From Gluconacetobacter aggeris (GTDB lineage Bacteria; Pseudomonadota; Alphaproteobacteria; Acetobacterales; Acetobacteraceae), in contig NZ_JABEQD010000001.1 of NCBI RefSeq assembly GCF_014174395.1, forward strand, positions 186,001 through 250,000: a DNA stretch of 64,000 bases. Direction: 5' to 3'. The position numbers were made by a program, and so were the translations under genes. Shown here one piece after another: positions 1 to 7,429 of this stretch. Within the stretch, counting starts at the first letter, position 1. Each line of letters starts with the position of its first letter. The notes beneath the pieces were generated by a model that had not been told where the DNA came from, ran no database searches, and saw only the letters and a program-made list of their open reading frames with translations.

Positions 1-341
1 GCATGTCGATTATCCTTGCAGGGTCTCAGCGGCAATGCTGGAACAAAATTAGAACCTCTTATACCTCTCGACAGACCGCCTGTCCAGAAATGGCGCCGCA
101 GCGACATCACCGCCTAAGCGGCTTCATCCTTTTCAAAGCCGTCCCATCCCTCGACGAAGGGCAGGCCCGGCGCGCAGCTGACGTCAAGCTGCTATGCTGC
201 ATGGCCGCTTTCGAGATCGAATTGACGCGCCTCCAATGACAGATATGACGCGAAAACGGACGGAACGTTTCCTTCCATTCGACTGGGTTTCCAAAGGGCG
301 ACTGCCCTTTGGTGGGTCCAGGGCAAAGCCCTGGCCGTGCT
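1..341. other. Intergenic, no supported gene; hairpins at right end
   Basis: I see no convincing coding sequence here. The open frames are short, lack recognisable domains and have no clear ribosome binding site. The right end carries two perfect inverted repeats described separately, just past the end of the minus-strand mauD gene. Confidence 0.5.
291..334 (-). terminator. Tandem hairpins downstream of mauD
   Basis: There are two perfect inverted repeats back to back. CCAAAGGGC (291-299) pairs with GCCCTTTGG (304-312) across a 4-nt loop. CCAGGGC (318-324) pairs with GCCCTGG (328-334) across a 3-nt loop. They begin 8 bases beyond the mauD stop codon, the right place for a terminator of the amine dehydrogenase operon. 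There is no T-tract after them on the minus strand, so classical intrinsic termination is not proven. They may instead protect the 3' end of the mRNA. Confidence 0.5.
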
Positions 342-908
342 TCATGCCGCCGCGGAACGGCCGGGCACGGTGGGTAGCAGGGCTTCGACCTGGCGGCGGG
401 TGTTGACTACGTCGCGGGCGAGGATGGTGCCGTTGTCGTCGAGCAGGACCAGGGTGGGGAGGCGGTTGACTTGCAGGACCAGGCCGAGTTCGACGCCGGT
501 GATGAAGGGGATGTTGGTGAGGGCGAGGCGGTCGCGCATCGCGGTGAGTTCGGGGGGGGCGCCGTCGCCGACGAGGACGGGGTCCAGGCCGCGTTCGCGG
601 GCGACGTCGAGGGCGATGGGCAGGACGCGTTTGCAGACGGGGCAGTCGGCGCCGACGAAGAGGAGCATGCGGATGGTGCCGGCGGGCAGGCGTTCGCCGA
701 TTGGGAAGGGGGTGCCGTCGAGCGTGCGCATGGTGATGCGGGGGATGGGTTGGCCGACGTCGAGGCCGCGCTGGGGGTTTTGCTGGCCGATGGGGGCGAT
801 GCGTTCGTGCAGGATGCCGATCTGGCGTGCGAGGGCCAGCACCACCAGCACCAGGGCGACGATGGCGGCGAACAGCAGCACCTGCGACACGATCAGGGCA
901 GTCATCAT
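342..908 (-). CDS. mauD: MauD, thioredoxin-like amine dehydrogenase maturation protein
   Basis: This is a membrane-anchored thioredoxin-fold protein of 188 aa. Residues 1-30 form one hydrophobic segment, followed by the family-typical stretch ARQIGILHERIAP. The redox motif Cys89-Pro-Val-Cys92-Lys sits in the sequence CPVCKRVLPI. MauD is known to be needed for stable light chain of methylamine dehydrogenase, probably by forming or isomerising its many disulfides in the periplasm. The start overlaps the mauE stop (ATGATGA), so the two are probably translationally coupled. It is the last gene of the operon. A second MauD-like gene, with a changed active site, lies upstream at 2687-3304. Confidence 0.9.
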   Translation of the reverse strand: MMTALIVSQVLLFAAIVALVLVVLALARQIGILHERIAPIGQQNPQRGLDVGQPIPRITMRTLDGTPFPIGERLPAGTIRMLLFVGADCPVCKRVLPIALDVARERGLDPVLVGDGAPPELTAMRDRLALTNIPFITGVELGLVLQVNRLPTLVLLDDNGTILARDVVNTRRQVEALLPTVPGRSAAA

Positions 909-1444
909 GCGGAATGTTCCTCGGGGGCGGGGGTGGCCGATATCAGGTGCGACAGGGCGATGGCGAGTGCCAGCAGGCAGGCGCCGGCGGCCAGGGCCTG
1001 GTAGCGCAGCAGCAGGGAAGCAGGCTGGCCCGTGAGGGCGGGCAGCAGGGAGGCGGGGGCCAGCAGGGCGCTGCGGGCGACGGCGCCCCAGGAGAGGCGG
1101 GCGGCTGCCATGCCGGGCAGGCAGCCGCAGGAGAGGTCGGTCCGGCCGCGCAGCAGGTTGATGGCCATGGCGAGGGCGAACAGCACGAACAGCAGGGCGG
1201 CGCCGAGGCCGGCCGTGAGGGGGGCGAGGCCGGCCAGCAGGGTGGCGCCCATGGCGGTTTCGGCCCCGGCGAGGGCCCAGGCGGTGGATTCCAGCAGGGC
1301 GGCGGGCACGAGCCGGTAGGCGGCCAATGTGGTGAGGAAGCCGTCGTGATCGCGCAGTTTGGCGAGGCCGGCGGCGAACAGGAGCGTGCCGATGCCGCCG
1401 GCCACCAGCGTGCCGGCGAGAGGGAGGATGGTGGGGCCGGTCAT
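905..1444 (-). CDS. mauE: MauE, membrane protein for amine dehydrogenase maturation
   Basis: This 179-aa integral membrane protein has about four hydrophobic segments (near residues 7-25, 45-65, 70-95 and 145-170), a DoxX/MauE-like fold, and a CGCLPG cysteine motif after the third segment. MauE is required for production of the TTQ light chain, in cooperation with MauD. I chose the ATG at 1444 because the open frame upstream (to 1558) is Arg-rich with no homology, and MTGPTILPLAG begins directly before the first membrane helix. The gene lies between the cytochrome c gene and mauD. The pairing of a VKOR/DoxX-like membrane protein with a thioredoxin suggests a dedicated disulfide pathway, which is inference. 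Confidence 0.87.
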   Translation of the reverse strand: MTGPTILPLAGTLVAGGIGTLLFAAGLAKLRDHDGFLTTLAAYRLVPAALLESTAWALAGAETAMGATLLAGLAPLTAGLGAALLFVLFALAMAINLLRGRTDLSCGCLPGMAAARLSWGAVARSALLAPASLLPALTGQPASLLLRYQALAAGACLLALAIALSHLISATPAPEEHSA

Positions 1445-1523
1445 GAATGGGCCCCGTGATGGAAAGAATGTGTCATCTGCCTCGTCCGTTGCCGGTCTGC
1501 CGCCTGCCCTGTTCGGGGCGCCA

Positions 1524-2081
1524 TTATTGGCCCTCGCGCGCCGCCTGCGCCACATCATAACCGTGCAGGCCGGCCGCGGCCGGGCAGGCGCGGGTGACGG
1601 CGCGCACGATCTGCGCGCGGTAGCTGTGCAGGTCGGCCACGCGCAGGGGGTTGGCGCGCAGGGCGGCGATTTCGGCGGTGGTGTAGGGGCGGCTGTTGGC
1701 GGGCACGCTGGCGCCGCCGAAGGTGAAGACCACGAAGTTCATCATCCGGGCCAGATCCTCCGACGAGAGGTTGGCGAAGGCGACATTGGGCAGGCGGACG
1801 AGATAATCCCGCCCCTCGGGCGTGCAGAGGAAATAGCCGACCTGGCCGGCGAGATCGGGGACGACCTCGCGCCCCGAACGGCCCTGTATGCCGTGGCAGC
1901 CGCCGCAGCCCACCAGGTAATGGCCCTGTGTCGCCGGGATGACGGGCAGCGCGCCCGCCATGGGGGCGGCACGGGCCAGCCCCAGCACGGCGAGGGCGGG
2001 CAGGAGGATGAGGGAGAGGATCGGGAATCGCTGACGCATCGCCGTCCGGCGCCACCCGTGGGCGGTGGCCCTGCCCTTCAT
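1524..2081 (-). CDS. Exported monohaem c-type cytochrome of the amine dehydrogenase operon
   Basis: This is a 185-aa protein with an N-terminal signal (hydrophobic core ILSLILLPALAVLGLARA, residues 21-38) and one haem c site, CGGCH, at residues 59-63. Met-rich LARMM around residue 120 could supply the axial Met ligand. The ATG at 2081 overlaps the light-chain stop codon as ATGA, which argues for translational coupling; ATG at 2039 is the alternative. Cytochromes next to TTQ dehydrogenases usually pass electrons from the amine dehydrogenase, directly or via a cupredoxin, towards the terminal oxidase. No azurin or amicyanin gene is visible in the window, so this cytochrome is the best candidate acceptor. 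Confidence 0.8.
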   Translation of the reverse strand: MKGRATAHGWRRTAMRQRFPILSLILLPALAVLGLARAAPMAGALPVIPATQGHYLVGCGGCHGIQGRSGREVVPDLAGQVGYFLCTPEGRDYLVRLPNVAFANLSSEDLARMMNFVVFTFGGASVPANSRPYTTAEIAALRANPLRVADLHSYRAQIVRAVTRACPAAAGLHGYDVAQAAREGQ

Positions 2082-2638
2082 CCGGCCTGGCCGATGATGG
2101 CGGCGGTCGAGCAATGATAGGCGGTCGAAGCCGTGCCGAAGCACCAGATGATGTCGTTGCTGGCCTGGGGACGATAGATCGGCATTTCGCGATCGGCGGT
2201 GTTGCAGTCGCAGGATTTGGGGGCGGCGCAGATATTGCGGCCGCAGCAGTCGCGATAGGCGATGACGTAGGAGCGGCCATCGTCGGGGTTGCGGCAGGTG
2301 CCGATCCAGGAGACGGGCGAGGGTTGGGTGCCCGGCGGGCAGGTGTGGATGCCGCCGCCGCAGCAGCCGCACAGCACGCCGTCGATGGCGCAGTGGCGCC
2401 AGTAATTGCATTTGGTCGGGTCGGTGCCCTGCGCCCGGCGTTCGAAATCGGTCAGGGTGGCGGCCGGGTTGGGGGCGGGGGTCGGCGCGGCGTCGGCCCG
2501 GCGCACCGGCAGCAGCGGGAAGGCGGGGGCCACCGCCATGGCGGCCCCCATGCGCCCCAGCACGCCGCGCCGCGAGGAGCGGGCCGCCAGCCGGCGCGTG
2601 ACGGCTTCGCCCAGCGTGTCGAGAAAGGAAACCGGCAT
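2078..2638 (-). CDS. mauA: TTQ-dependent amine dehydrogenase, light chain
   Basis: This 186-aa protein is the catalytic small subunit. A twin-arginine signal (SSRRGVLGRMGAA, residues 21-33) sends the folded protein to the periplasm, cleaving near ADA at 48-50. The mature part holds the dense cysteine pattern of the family, with motifs CNYWRHCAIDG, CPPGTQPSPVSWIGTC, YRDCCG and NDIIWCFG. By alignment from memory with methylamine dehydrogenase, Trp111 (SWIGTC) and Trp165 (IIWCFG) are the residues fused into tryptophan tryptophylquinone. The LCGCCGG and PSPVSWIGTC parts resemble aromatic amine dehydrogenase, while NDIIWCFG resembles methylamine dehydrogenase, so the substrate class is open. The maturation genes mauE and mauD lie downstream. 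Confidence 0.93.
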   Translation of the reverse strand: MPVSFLDTLGEAVTRRLAARSSRRGVLGRMGAAMAVAPAFPLLPVRRADAAPTPAPNPAATLTDFERRAQGTDPTKCNYWRHCAIDGVLCGCCGGGIHTCPPGTQPSPVSWIGTCRNPDDGRSYVIAYRDCCGRNICAAPKSCDCNTADREMPIYRPQASNDIIWCFGTASTAYHCSTAAIIGQAG

Positions 2639-2686
2639 TGGCGTGTTACTCCTGAAGGGTCCGGAGGCCGGGGCGGGCCGGCGCGA

Positions 2687-3304
2687 TCATGCCGCGTGGG
2701 GCCGCGCGTCCAGATAGGATTGCACCGAGACGTGGCCCGTTTCCCCGGCCACAACGAGGCTTTCGAGATGTTCGCGGTTATTGACCAGGCCCTTGGCCAC
2801 GATCGTGCCCGATGCATCGAGCAGCAGGGCGAAGGGCAGCTTGTCGATGCCGAGGATGCGCCCGATCTCGGGATCGTTGACGAAGCGTGAGGGTACCAGC
2901 CCGAAGCGGGCGACCAGATCCTGCTGCATGGCGTCGGTATCGTCGCCCAGGCACAGCAGGGCGATGGCCTCACGCCGCACGAAATCCTGGGCGATGGGCA
3001 GCATCTTGCGCGAGATGGGGCAGGTACCGGACACGAACAGCAGCAGCGTGCGCGTGCCCTCGGGCCGGGGGCCGCCCACCGTCAGCATGGTGCCGTCCAG
3101 CGCGCGCAGGGGGTGGGCCGGGAGCGTCTGGCCGGGGGACGGGCCGCCGGACGTCATCAGCGCGCCGACCGGCGCCACCTTGGCGAACAGATGGCGCATG
3201 CGGCGGAACAGCAGCGCCAGCACCGGCACGAGCGCCAGCAGCAGCAGCCAGTCCAGCGCCTGGGCCCAGGCCAGGACGGTCATCGACGCAGGCTGGTCCA
3301 TCAT
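2687..3304 (-). CDS. MauD paralogue with altered redox motif (CPIS)
   Basis: This 205-aa protein has an N-terminal membrane helix (residues about 14-34), then a thioredoxin-like domain clearly related to MauD (GTRTLLLFVSGTCPISRKMLPIA). The expected CxxC is Cys95-Pro-Ile-Ser98, so the second cysteine is lost. Such CxxS proteins can form a mixed disulfide but cannot cycle as a normal dithiol oxidoreductase. The start overlaps the heavy-chain stop as ATGA, and the light-chain gene follows 48 bp downstream. A canonical MauD is encoded at the end of the same operon. This copy could be a substrate-holding chaperone for the light chain, an isomerase-like partner, or a decayed duplicate; the intact length and coupling favour a retained role. 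Confidence 0.85.
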   Translation of the reverse strand: MMDQPASMTVLAWAQALDWLLLLALVPVLALLFRRMRHLFAKVAPVGALMTSGGPSPGQTLPAHPLRALDGTMLTVGGPRPEGTRTLLLFVSGTCPISRKMLPIAQDFVRREAIALLCLGDDTDAMQQDLVARFGLVPSRFVNDPEIGRILGIDKLPFALLLDASGTIVAKGLVNNREHLESLVVAGETGHVSVQSYLDARPHAA

Positions 3305-4476
3305 CCGTTATGGCCGGGCATGAGGTCCGGCGCCACGATCATGGATTCCGCATGGGCCTCGACCGTGCGGCGGACGGCGCCGGAGCGCGCGTCGAGCACC
3401 GTCATGGTGCCGTCCTGCGACGTGGCGTAGAGCAGCGGAGCGGCGTCGCCGCTGACGGCGATGCCGCGCGCGGGCTGCGGCAGGTCGATGCGGTGCAGCA
3501 GCGTGTGGCGGATGGGATCGAGTTCCCACACCTCGGTGCCGTCGGTCTTGTGCGTCCAGTGCGGGCCGACATGCATCAGCACGAACAGGTGGCCGCTGGC
3601 GCGGTTCCAGGCGAAGGGCTGCTTGCCGCCGGGGCGCCAGGCCTGTTCCTGCACGCCGGTGCCGGCGACGGGCTGGCCGGCCGCTGCCTGGATGGACCAG
3701 GGGGCGGCGATCTCGGGCTTCTGGCCCAGCGTGACGTTGTAGACCTTGCCGGTATAGGAGATGAACAGGGCCTGGCCGGTCGCGTGGTCGACCAGCCCCT
3801 GCTCGAAGATCGGGTCGTTATTGGCGTCGAAGAACGGGGCGCTGTGGGTGACGGTCGGCTTGTCGCCCGCATAGCCCACATTGGTCAGCGAGCCGTCGCC
3901 GCACAGGCTGGAGAACCCGCCCTGCTTCCACGGAAAGACCAGGGCGCAGCCGGGGATGTCGACCGTGTGGGCCACCGCGCCCTTTGCCAGATCGACGATC
4001 GTGACCGAGGTTGCCGGGCTCATGTCGAACACATAGCCCCATTTGCCGTCGGGGCTGACATCGAAATCCTGGCCCTTGTAGACCGCGAGCGCGCGGGGCG
4101 GCAGCGTGATCTCGCGCCGCAGGGCCAGGGTGTGGGCGTCATATTCCTGGATCAGGTCCTGGCGCGTGCCGTGATCGACGCGCGACCAGATCGTGTCGGC
4201 GACATAGAAGGTGCGCCGGTCGGGCGAGAGCGCGATATTGCCCAGGATGCTGGCCGGCACGGTGCCCAGAATCCTGCCGGCATCGGCATCGTAGATCGTG
4301 TAGGATTCGCGATCGGTCGCGGGCAGGACCCAGTGCGCGCCGACCGGCGGCAGGGTTGCGACGTCGCTCTGTTCGGCCTGCAGGACCGGCGGCGCGGCCA
4401 GGGCACTGCCCGCCGGCACCGCCAGCATGGCGGCCATTGCAGCACGGCATGTGGTCTTCATGTTCCAACCCACCAT
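3301..4476 (-). CDS. mauB: TTQ-dependent amine dehydrogenase, heavy chain
   Basis: This 391-aa periplasmic protein is predicted to form the seven-bladed beta-propeller of the alpha2-beta2 amine dehydrogenase. The start at 4476 has AGGAAAG 5 bases upstream; residues 1-27 are a signal peptide ending SALA-A. Family features include FDVSPDGKW, SPATSVTIVDLAKG, the SSLCGDGSL motif and NNDPIFEQ. The spacing and motifs (CGDGSL, DDPIF-like, PWSIQ) look closer to the aromatic amine dehydrogenase heavy chain than to the methylamine enzyme, so aauB is an alternative symbol. It heads the operon and overlaps the CPIS-type MauD gene. The enzyme oxidises primary amines to aldehyde and ammonia and reduces a periplasmic carrier. 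Confidence 0.88.
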   Translation of the reverse strand: MVGWNMKTTCRAAMAAMLAVPAGSALAAPPVLQAEQSDVATLPPVGAHWVLPATDRESYTIYDADAGRILGTVPASILGNIALSPDRRTFYVADTIWSRVDHGTRQDLIQEYDAHTLALRREITLPPRALAVYKGQDFDVSPDGKWGYVFDMSPATSVTIVDLAKGAVAHTVDIPGCALVFPWKQGGFSSLCGDGSLTNVGYAGDKPTVTHSAPFFDANNDPIFEQGLVDHATGQALFISYTGKVYNVTLGQKPEIAAPWSIQAAAGQPVAGTGVQEQAWRPGGKQPFAWNRASGHLFVLMHVGPHWTHKTDGTEVWELDPIRHTLLHRIDLPQPARGIAVSGDAAPLLYATSQDGTMTVLDARSGAVRRTVEAHAESMIVAPDLMPGHNG

Positions 4477-4543
4477 CGCGGCTTTCCTGCCCCCTGTTGA
4501 ACGTGGCGTGTCCGGACCGCATGGCCCGGACACGCGTCCCTGA

Positions 4544-7165
4544 TCAGTATTCGGCGCTGATCGTGCCGAAATATTCGCGCACCGCGCCGCGCTCCAGCGA
4601 CTGGTAGTCGCCGCCGTCGCCGGACTGGCCGCCGATGGGGAAGCCGTTTTCGCCCATCATCGCGATATATTTCTGGTTGAAGAGGTTATAGACCTCGAAC
4701 GCCAGCGTCACGTTCTTCAGCACGCTGAGATTGCCGAAGCGGTATTTGGCGCCCAGATTGGCCATCCAGTACGGCGAGATGTGGGTGTCGTTCATGTACG
4801 AGAAATAGCGCTTGCCGTAGTAGTTCACATCGAAATGCGCCGATGCGCCCTTGTACTCGTAGGACAGGCTGGTCTTGTACATCACCTGCGGATAGGCGAG
4901 CATCTTGGTGCCCTTGATGTCGCAATCGCCCGCGAGCGGGCAGATATTGACGTGGTCCGCATAGGTGAAGTGGTTGTAGCTGATCGAGTTGGTCCAGGCG
5001 AGGCCGCGCGCCAGCCCCTCGAAGGGTTGCAGGGTCAGCGCGGCGTCCATGCCCCACATCACCGCGTGCTTCGAATTGACCACCGAGGTGATCGGATTGT
5101 TCAGCGAACCGACCGAGGCCGAGATCAGGCGGTTGTAGACGTCGGAATGATAGCCGTCGATCGAGGCCTGGAGCTTGCGCGAGGTGTAGCGGTAGCCGAC
5201 GACATAGGTGAAATCACGCTCGTTCGGCAGGCTGTGCTGAAGGGCCTTGAACGCGTCCTGCGACGACACCGCCCAGGGCGAGACCGATCCGCCCGAGGGG
5301 GCCACCATGAACGGGCGCATGTTCTCGGCGAAGTCGAAATAGACTTCGTGACCGCGTCCGAAATGATAATCGAGGTTGACCGCCGGCAGGAACGCGGCCG
5401 CCGACGTCATCGACCCGCTGGGCAGGCCGGAATCCACGCCGACGCCGGTGCCGTAGCCGGCATCGACATTGCCATAGTTCGCACCGCCCGCTGTCGTCTG
5501 CAGCATCGAGCGGAAACCGTACGTCACCGTCAGCCCTTCCACCGGACGCCAGGCGTCCATGACATGGAACTGGAAGCTGTTGGTGTTCCACGTGAAGCCA
5601 TAGCCCTGCTGGAACGCGGCGCCATAGGTGGTGTAGGGGCCGACCGTCTTCAGCGGGGCACCCTGGCCGTAGACCGGCTCGTTGTACCAGTACAGGCCGG
5701 CGCGCTGGGAATTGTTCTCGTACCAGCCGCCGACATTGATGGTGTGGCGACCGATATGCCAGGTGAAGGCGCTGGTGAAGCCGAAGCGGCGATAGGCGTT
5801 CTGCCACACTTCCTCCGACAGCGGCGCGCCGGTGCCCGGCGACTGCGTCCAGGGATCGCCATAGGTCGCATCACCGTCGAACGCGCCGGCGTAGAAGACC
5901 GTGTTCCAGCGCAGGGCGTTGGTCAGCGCCAGGTCGGCGTCGATGCCGCCCAGATAATCCCGCGTCGACTGGCCCGCGTCGTAATAGGCGGTGCCGACAC
6001 CTTCGTTCGTGTTCTGCCACGAGGCCGGAATGGTGGGCGTGGTACCGGCGGGGAAGACCAGCGGCGTGCCGCTGCCGACATCATAGGTGCCGGGGCCGGT
6101 ACAGGCCGGCGTGCAGGTGCCGCTGTTGCCGGCGCCATTCATCCACGCATATTCGGAGGCATTGTAGGCGCCCCGGTAGTTCGGCGCCCAGGATTCGGTC
6201 CGCCAGCCGGCGTTCTGGAGAATGCTCAGCGACTTGTCGGCGTAGCCCCAGACCTCGGCGTCGTTCCAGTTGAACATCGCGGTGATCCGGCTGTCATGGC
6301 CGATCGGCTGGACGAGCTTGCCGTTGACCGTCTGCATGAAGCCCGGCGTGTCGGCATCGTATTTCCGCTCGTCCGACCGTGAGTAGGCGGTGTAGAATTT
6401 CGTCCCGGTCTGGTTCAGCGCGCCGCTGTCGACGCGCGCATAGGTGCGCAGCGTGCCGTAGCTGCCGAAGACCTGCGACACCTTGGCGCCGGCCTTGTCC
6501 TTGGGATCGGAGGTATGGAAGCGCATCGTGCCGCCCAGGCTGGAATTGCCCGGCAGGTCCACGCCGCCCGCGCCCTGCGAGGTCTCGACGCCCGCGATGT
6601 CGTCCGAAATCCAGGCATCGGCGATATTGACGCCGTTGACGCTGGTATAGGTCTGATCGTTCAGCGGGATGCCGTCCAGCGTCATCCCGATCGAATCCTG
6701 GAAGAAGCCGCGCACATAGACGCTGGTGCCCCAGGTATCGATGCCGAGCGGATCGCTGGAACTGAAGCTGACGCCCGGCAACTGGCCGACCGCCTTGAGA
6801 ATGTTCGTGCCCGCGACCTGCGATTCCAGCATCGCGCGGCTGATGCTGGCTTCGGCGCCGTGCGAGACATGGCGGCTGGCCGTGACGTCGAGCGCCTCGG
6901 CCGCCGCGCGGGGAGCGGCGGTGGGGCGCACGGAGACATGCGTACCGCCGGACGACGCGGCGGGCGCCGCGGCCTTCGCCGCGCCGTGGCGCGCATGGAC
7001 CGGCTTCTTCGCGGACGGGGCCGATGACGTGGCGGGCTGGGGCGCCGTCCGGGCGAATGCCGGGGCGCCGATCATGCTGCCGACGACACCGCCCAGGACC
7101 GCCGTTCCGAGAAGTCGCGCACGCAAGAATTGTCCGTTTCGTACCCAAACCCGTCCTGATCGCAT
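4544..7165 (-). CDS. TonB-dependent receptor A, linked to the amine dehydrogenase
   Basis: This is an 873-aa outer-membrane receptor. It has a signal peptide (residues 1-38, ending APAFA), an Ala/Pro-rich linker (39-89), a TonB-box-like EALDVTA (90-96), a plug with KAVGQLPGVSF and VRGFFQDSIGMTLDGIPL, and a barrel ending in an aromatic residue (GTISAEY). The start at 7165 has GGGGGAAAG upstream; an in-frame TTG at 7183 is a weaker choice. It lies 67 bp upstream of the amine dehydrogenase heavy chain on the same strand, so the two may share transcripts. It resembles receptor C (29256-31685) in plug wording and linker. The substrate is unknown; genomic position suggests an amine-bearing compound too large for porins. 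Confidence 0.92.
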   Translation of the reverse strand: MRSGRVWVRNGQFLRARLLGTAVLGGVVGSMIGAPAFARTAPQPATSSAPSAKKPVHARHGAAKAAAPAASSGGTHVSVRPTAAPRAAAEALDVTASRHVSHGAEASISRAMLESQVAGTNILKAVGQLPGVSFSSSDPLGIDTWGTSVYVRGFFQDSIGMTLDGIPLNDQTYTSVNGVNIADAWISDDIAGVETSQGAGGVDLPGNSSLGGTMRFHTSDPKDKAGAKVSQVFGSYGTLRTYARVDSGALNQTGTKFYTAYSRSDERKYDADTPGFMQTVNGKLVQPIGHDSRITAMFNWNDAEVWGYADKSLSILQNAGWRTESWAPNYRGAYNASEYAWMNGAGNSGTCTPACTGPGTYDVGSGTPLVFPAGTTPTIPASWQNTNEGVGTAYYDAGQSTRDYLGGIDADLALTNALRWNTVFYAGAFDGDATYGDPWTQSPGTGAPLSEEVWQNAYRRFGFTSAFTWHIGRHTINVGGWYENNSQRAGLYWYNEPVYGQGAPLKTVGPYTTYGAAFQQGYGFTWNTNSFQFHVMDAWRPVEGLTVTYGFRSMLQTTAGGANYGNVDAGYGTGVGVDSGLPSGSMTSAAAFLPAVNLDYHFGRGHEVYFDFAENMRPFMVAPSGGSVSPWAVSSQDAFKALQHSLPNERDFTYVVGYRYTSRKLQASIDGYHSDVYNRLISASVGSLNNPITSVVNSKHAVMWGMDAALTLQPFEGLARGLAWTNSISYNHFTYADHVNICPLAGDCDIKGTKMLAYPQVMYKTSLSYEYKGASAHFDVNYYGKRYFSYMNDTHISPYWMANLGAKYRFGNLSVLKNVTLAFEVYNLFNQKYIAMMGENGFPIGGQSGDGGDYQSLERGAVREYFGTISAEY

Positions 7166-7429
7166 ATGCCGTCTTTCCCCCAAACGCCGCGTCGCGCGTC
7201 CCCGAATCCCCGGTTGCCCGCTTCAATTCAGTCTCGAAACAAGAAAGTTCCGTTGACAAGATAATTTGTTCCGGGACGTCCGCTTTTGGCGAAACAGATG
7301 CACCCGCGACACACCCGTTAACCCATCGAAATAATATGTAAAAGTTGCCTTCGTTGCCATTGTGGTGACCAAAAGGCACCACTATCCTGTTCCGGAGACC
7401 CGTTCGTTTCCTCCCGTTTCCGGCATGCC
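7166..7429. promoter_or_regulatory. Divergent promoter region, receptor A / LysR 1
   Basis: This 264-bp gap separates two divergent starts. It is more AT-rich than its flanks. It contains TTGACA at 7253-7258 in the plus orientation without a good -10, and an inverted repeat GTGGTG-N9-CACCAC (7362-7367 and 7377-7382) 47 bp before the LysR start. LysR regulators commonly bind such divergent gaps, so this is the expected control site for receptor A, and possibly for the operon after it. Confidence 0.5.
7362..7382. promoter_or_regulatory. Candidate operator GTGGTG-N9-CACCAC
   Basis: Six-base arms match perfectly (7362-7367 with 7377-7382) and are centred 15 bases apart, close to the dyad spacing of LysR sites (T-N11-A type). 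The position, just upstream of the LysR 1 start, fits autoregulation. No binding evidence is available from sequence alone. Confidence 0.35.

Noticed and set aside
4781-6382. Long plus-strand open frame (533 codons) opposite receptor A
   Set aside because: It is antisense to a clear receptor gene, has no domain, and such long stop-free frames are common opposite high-GC genes.
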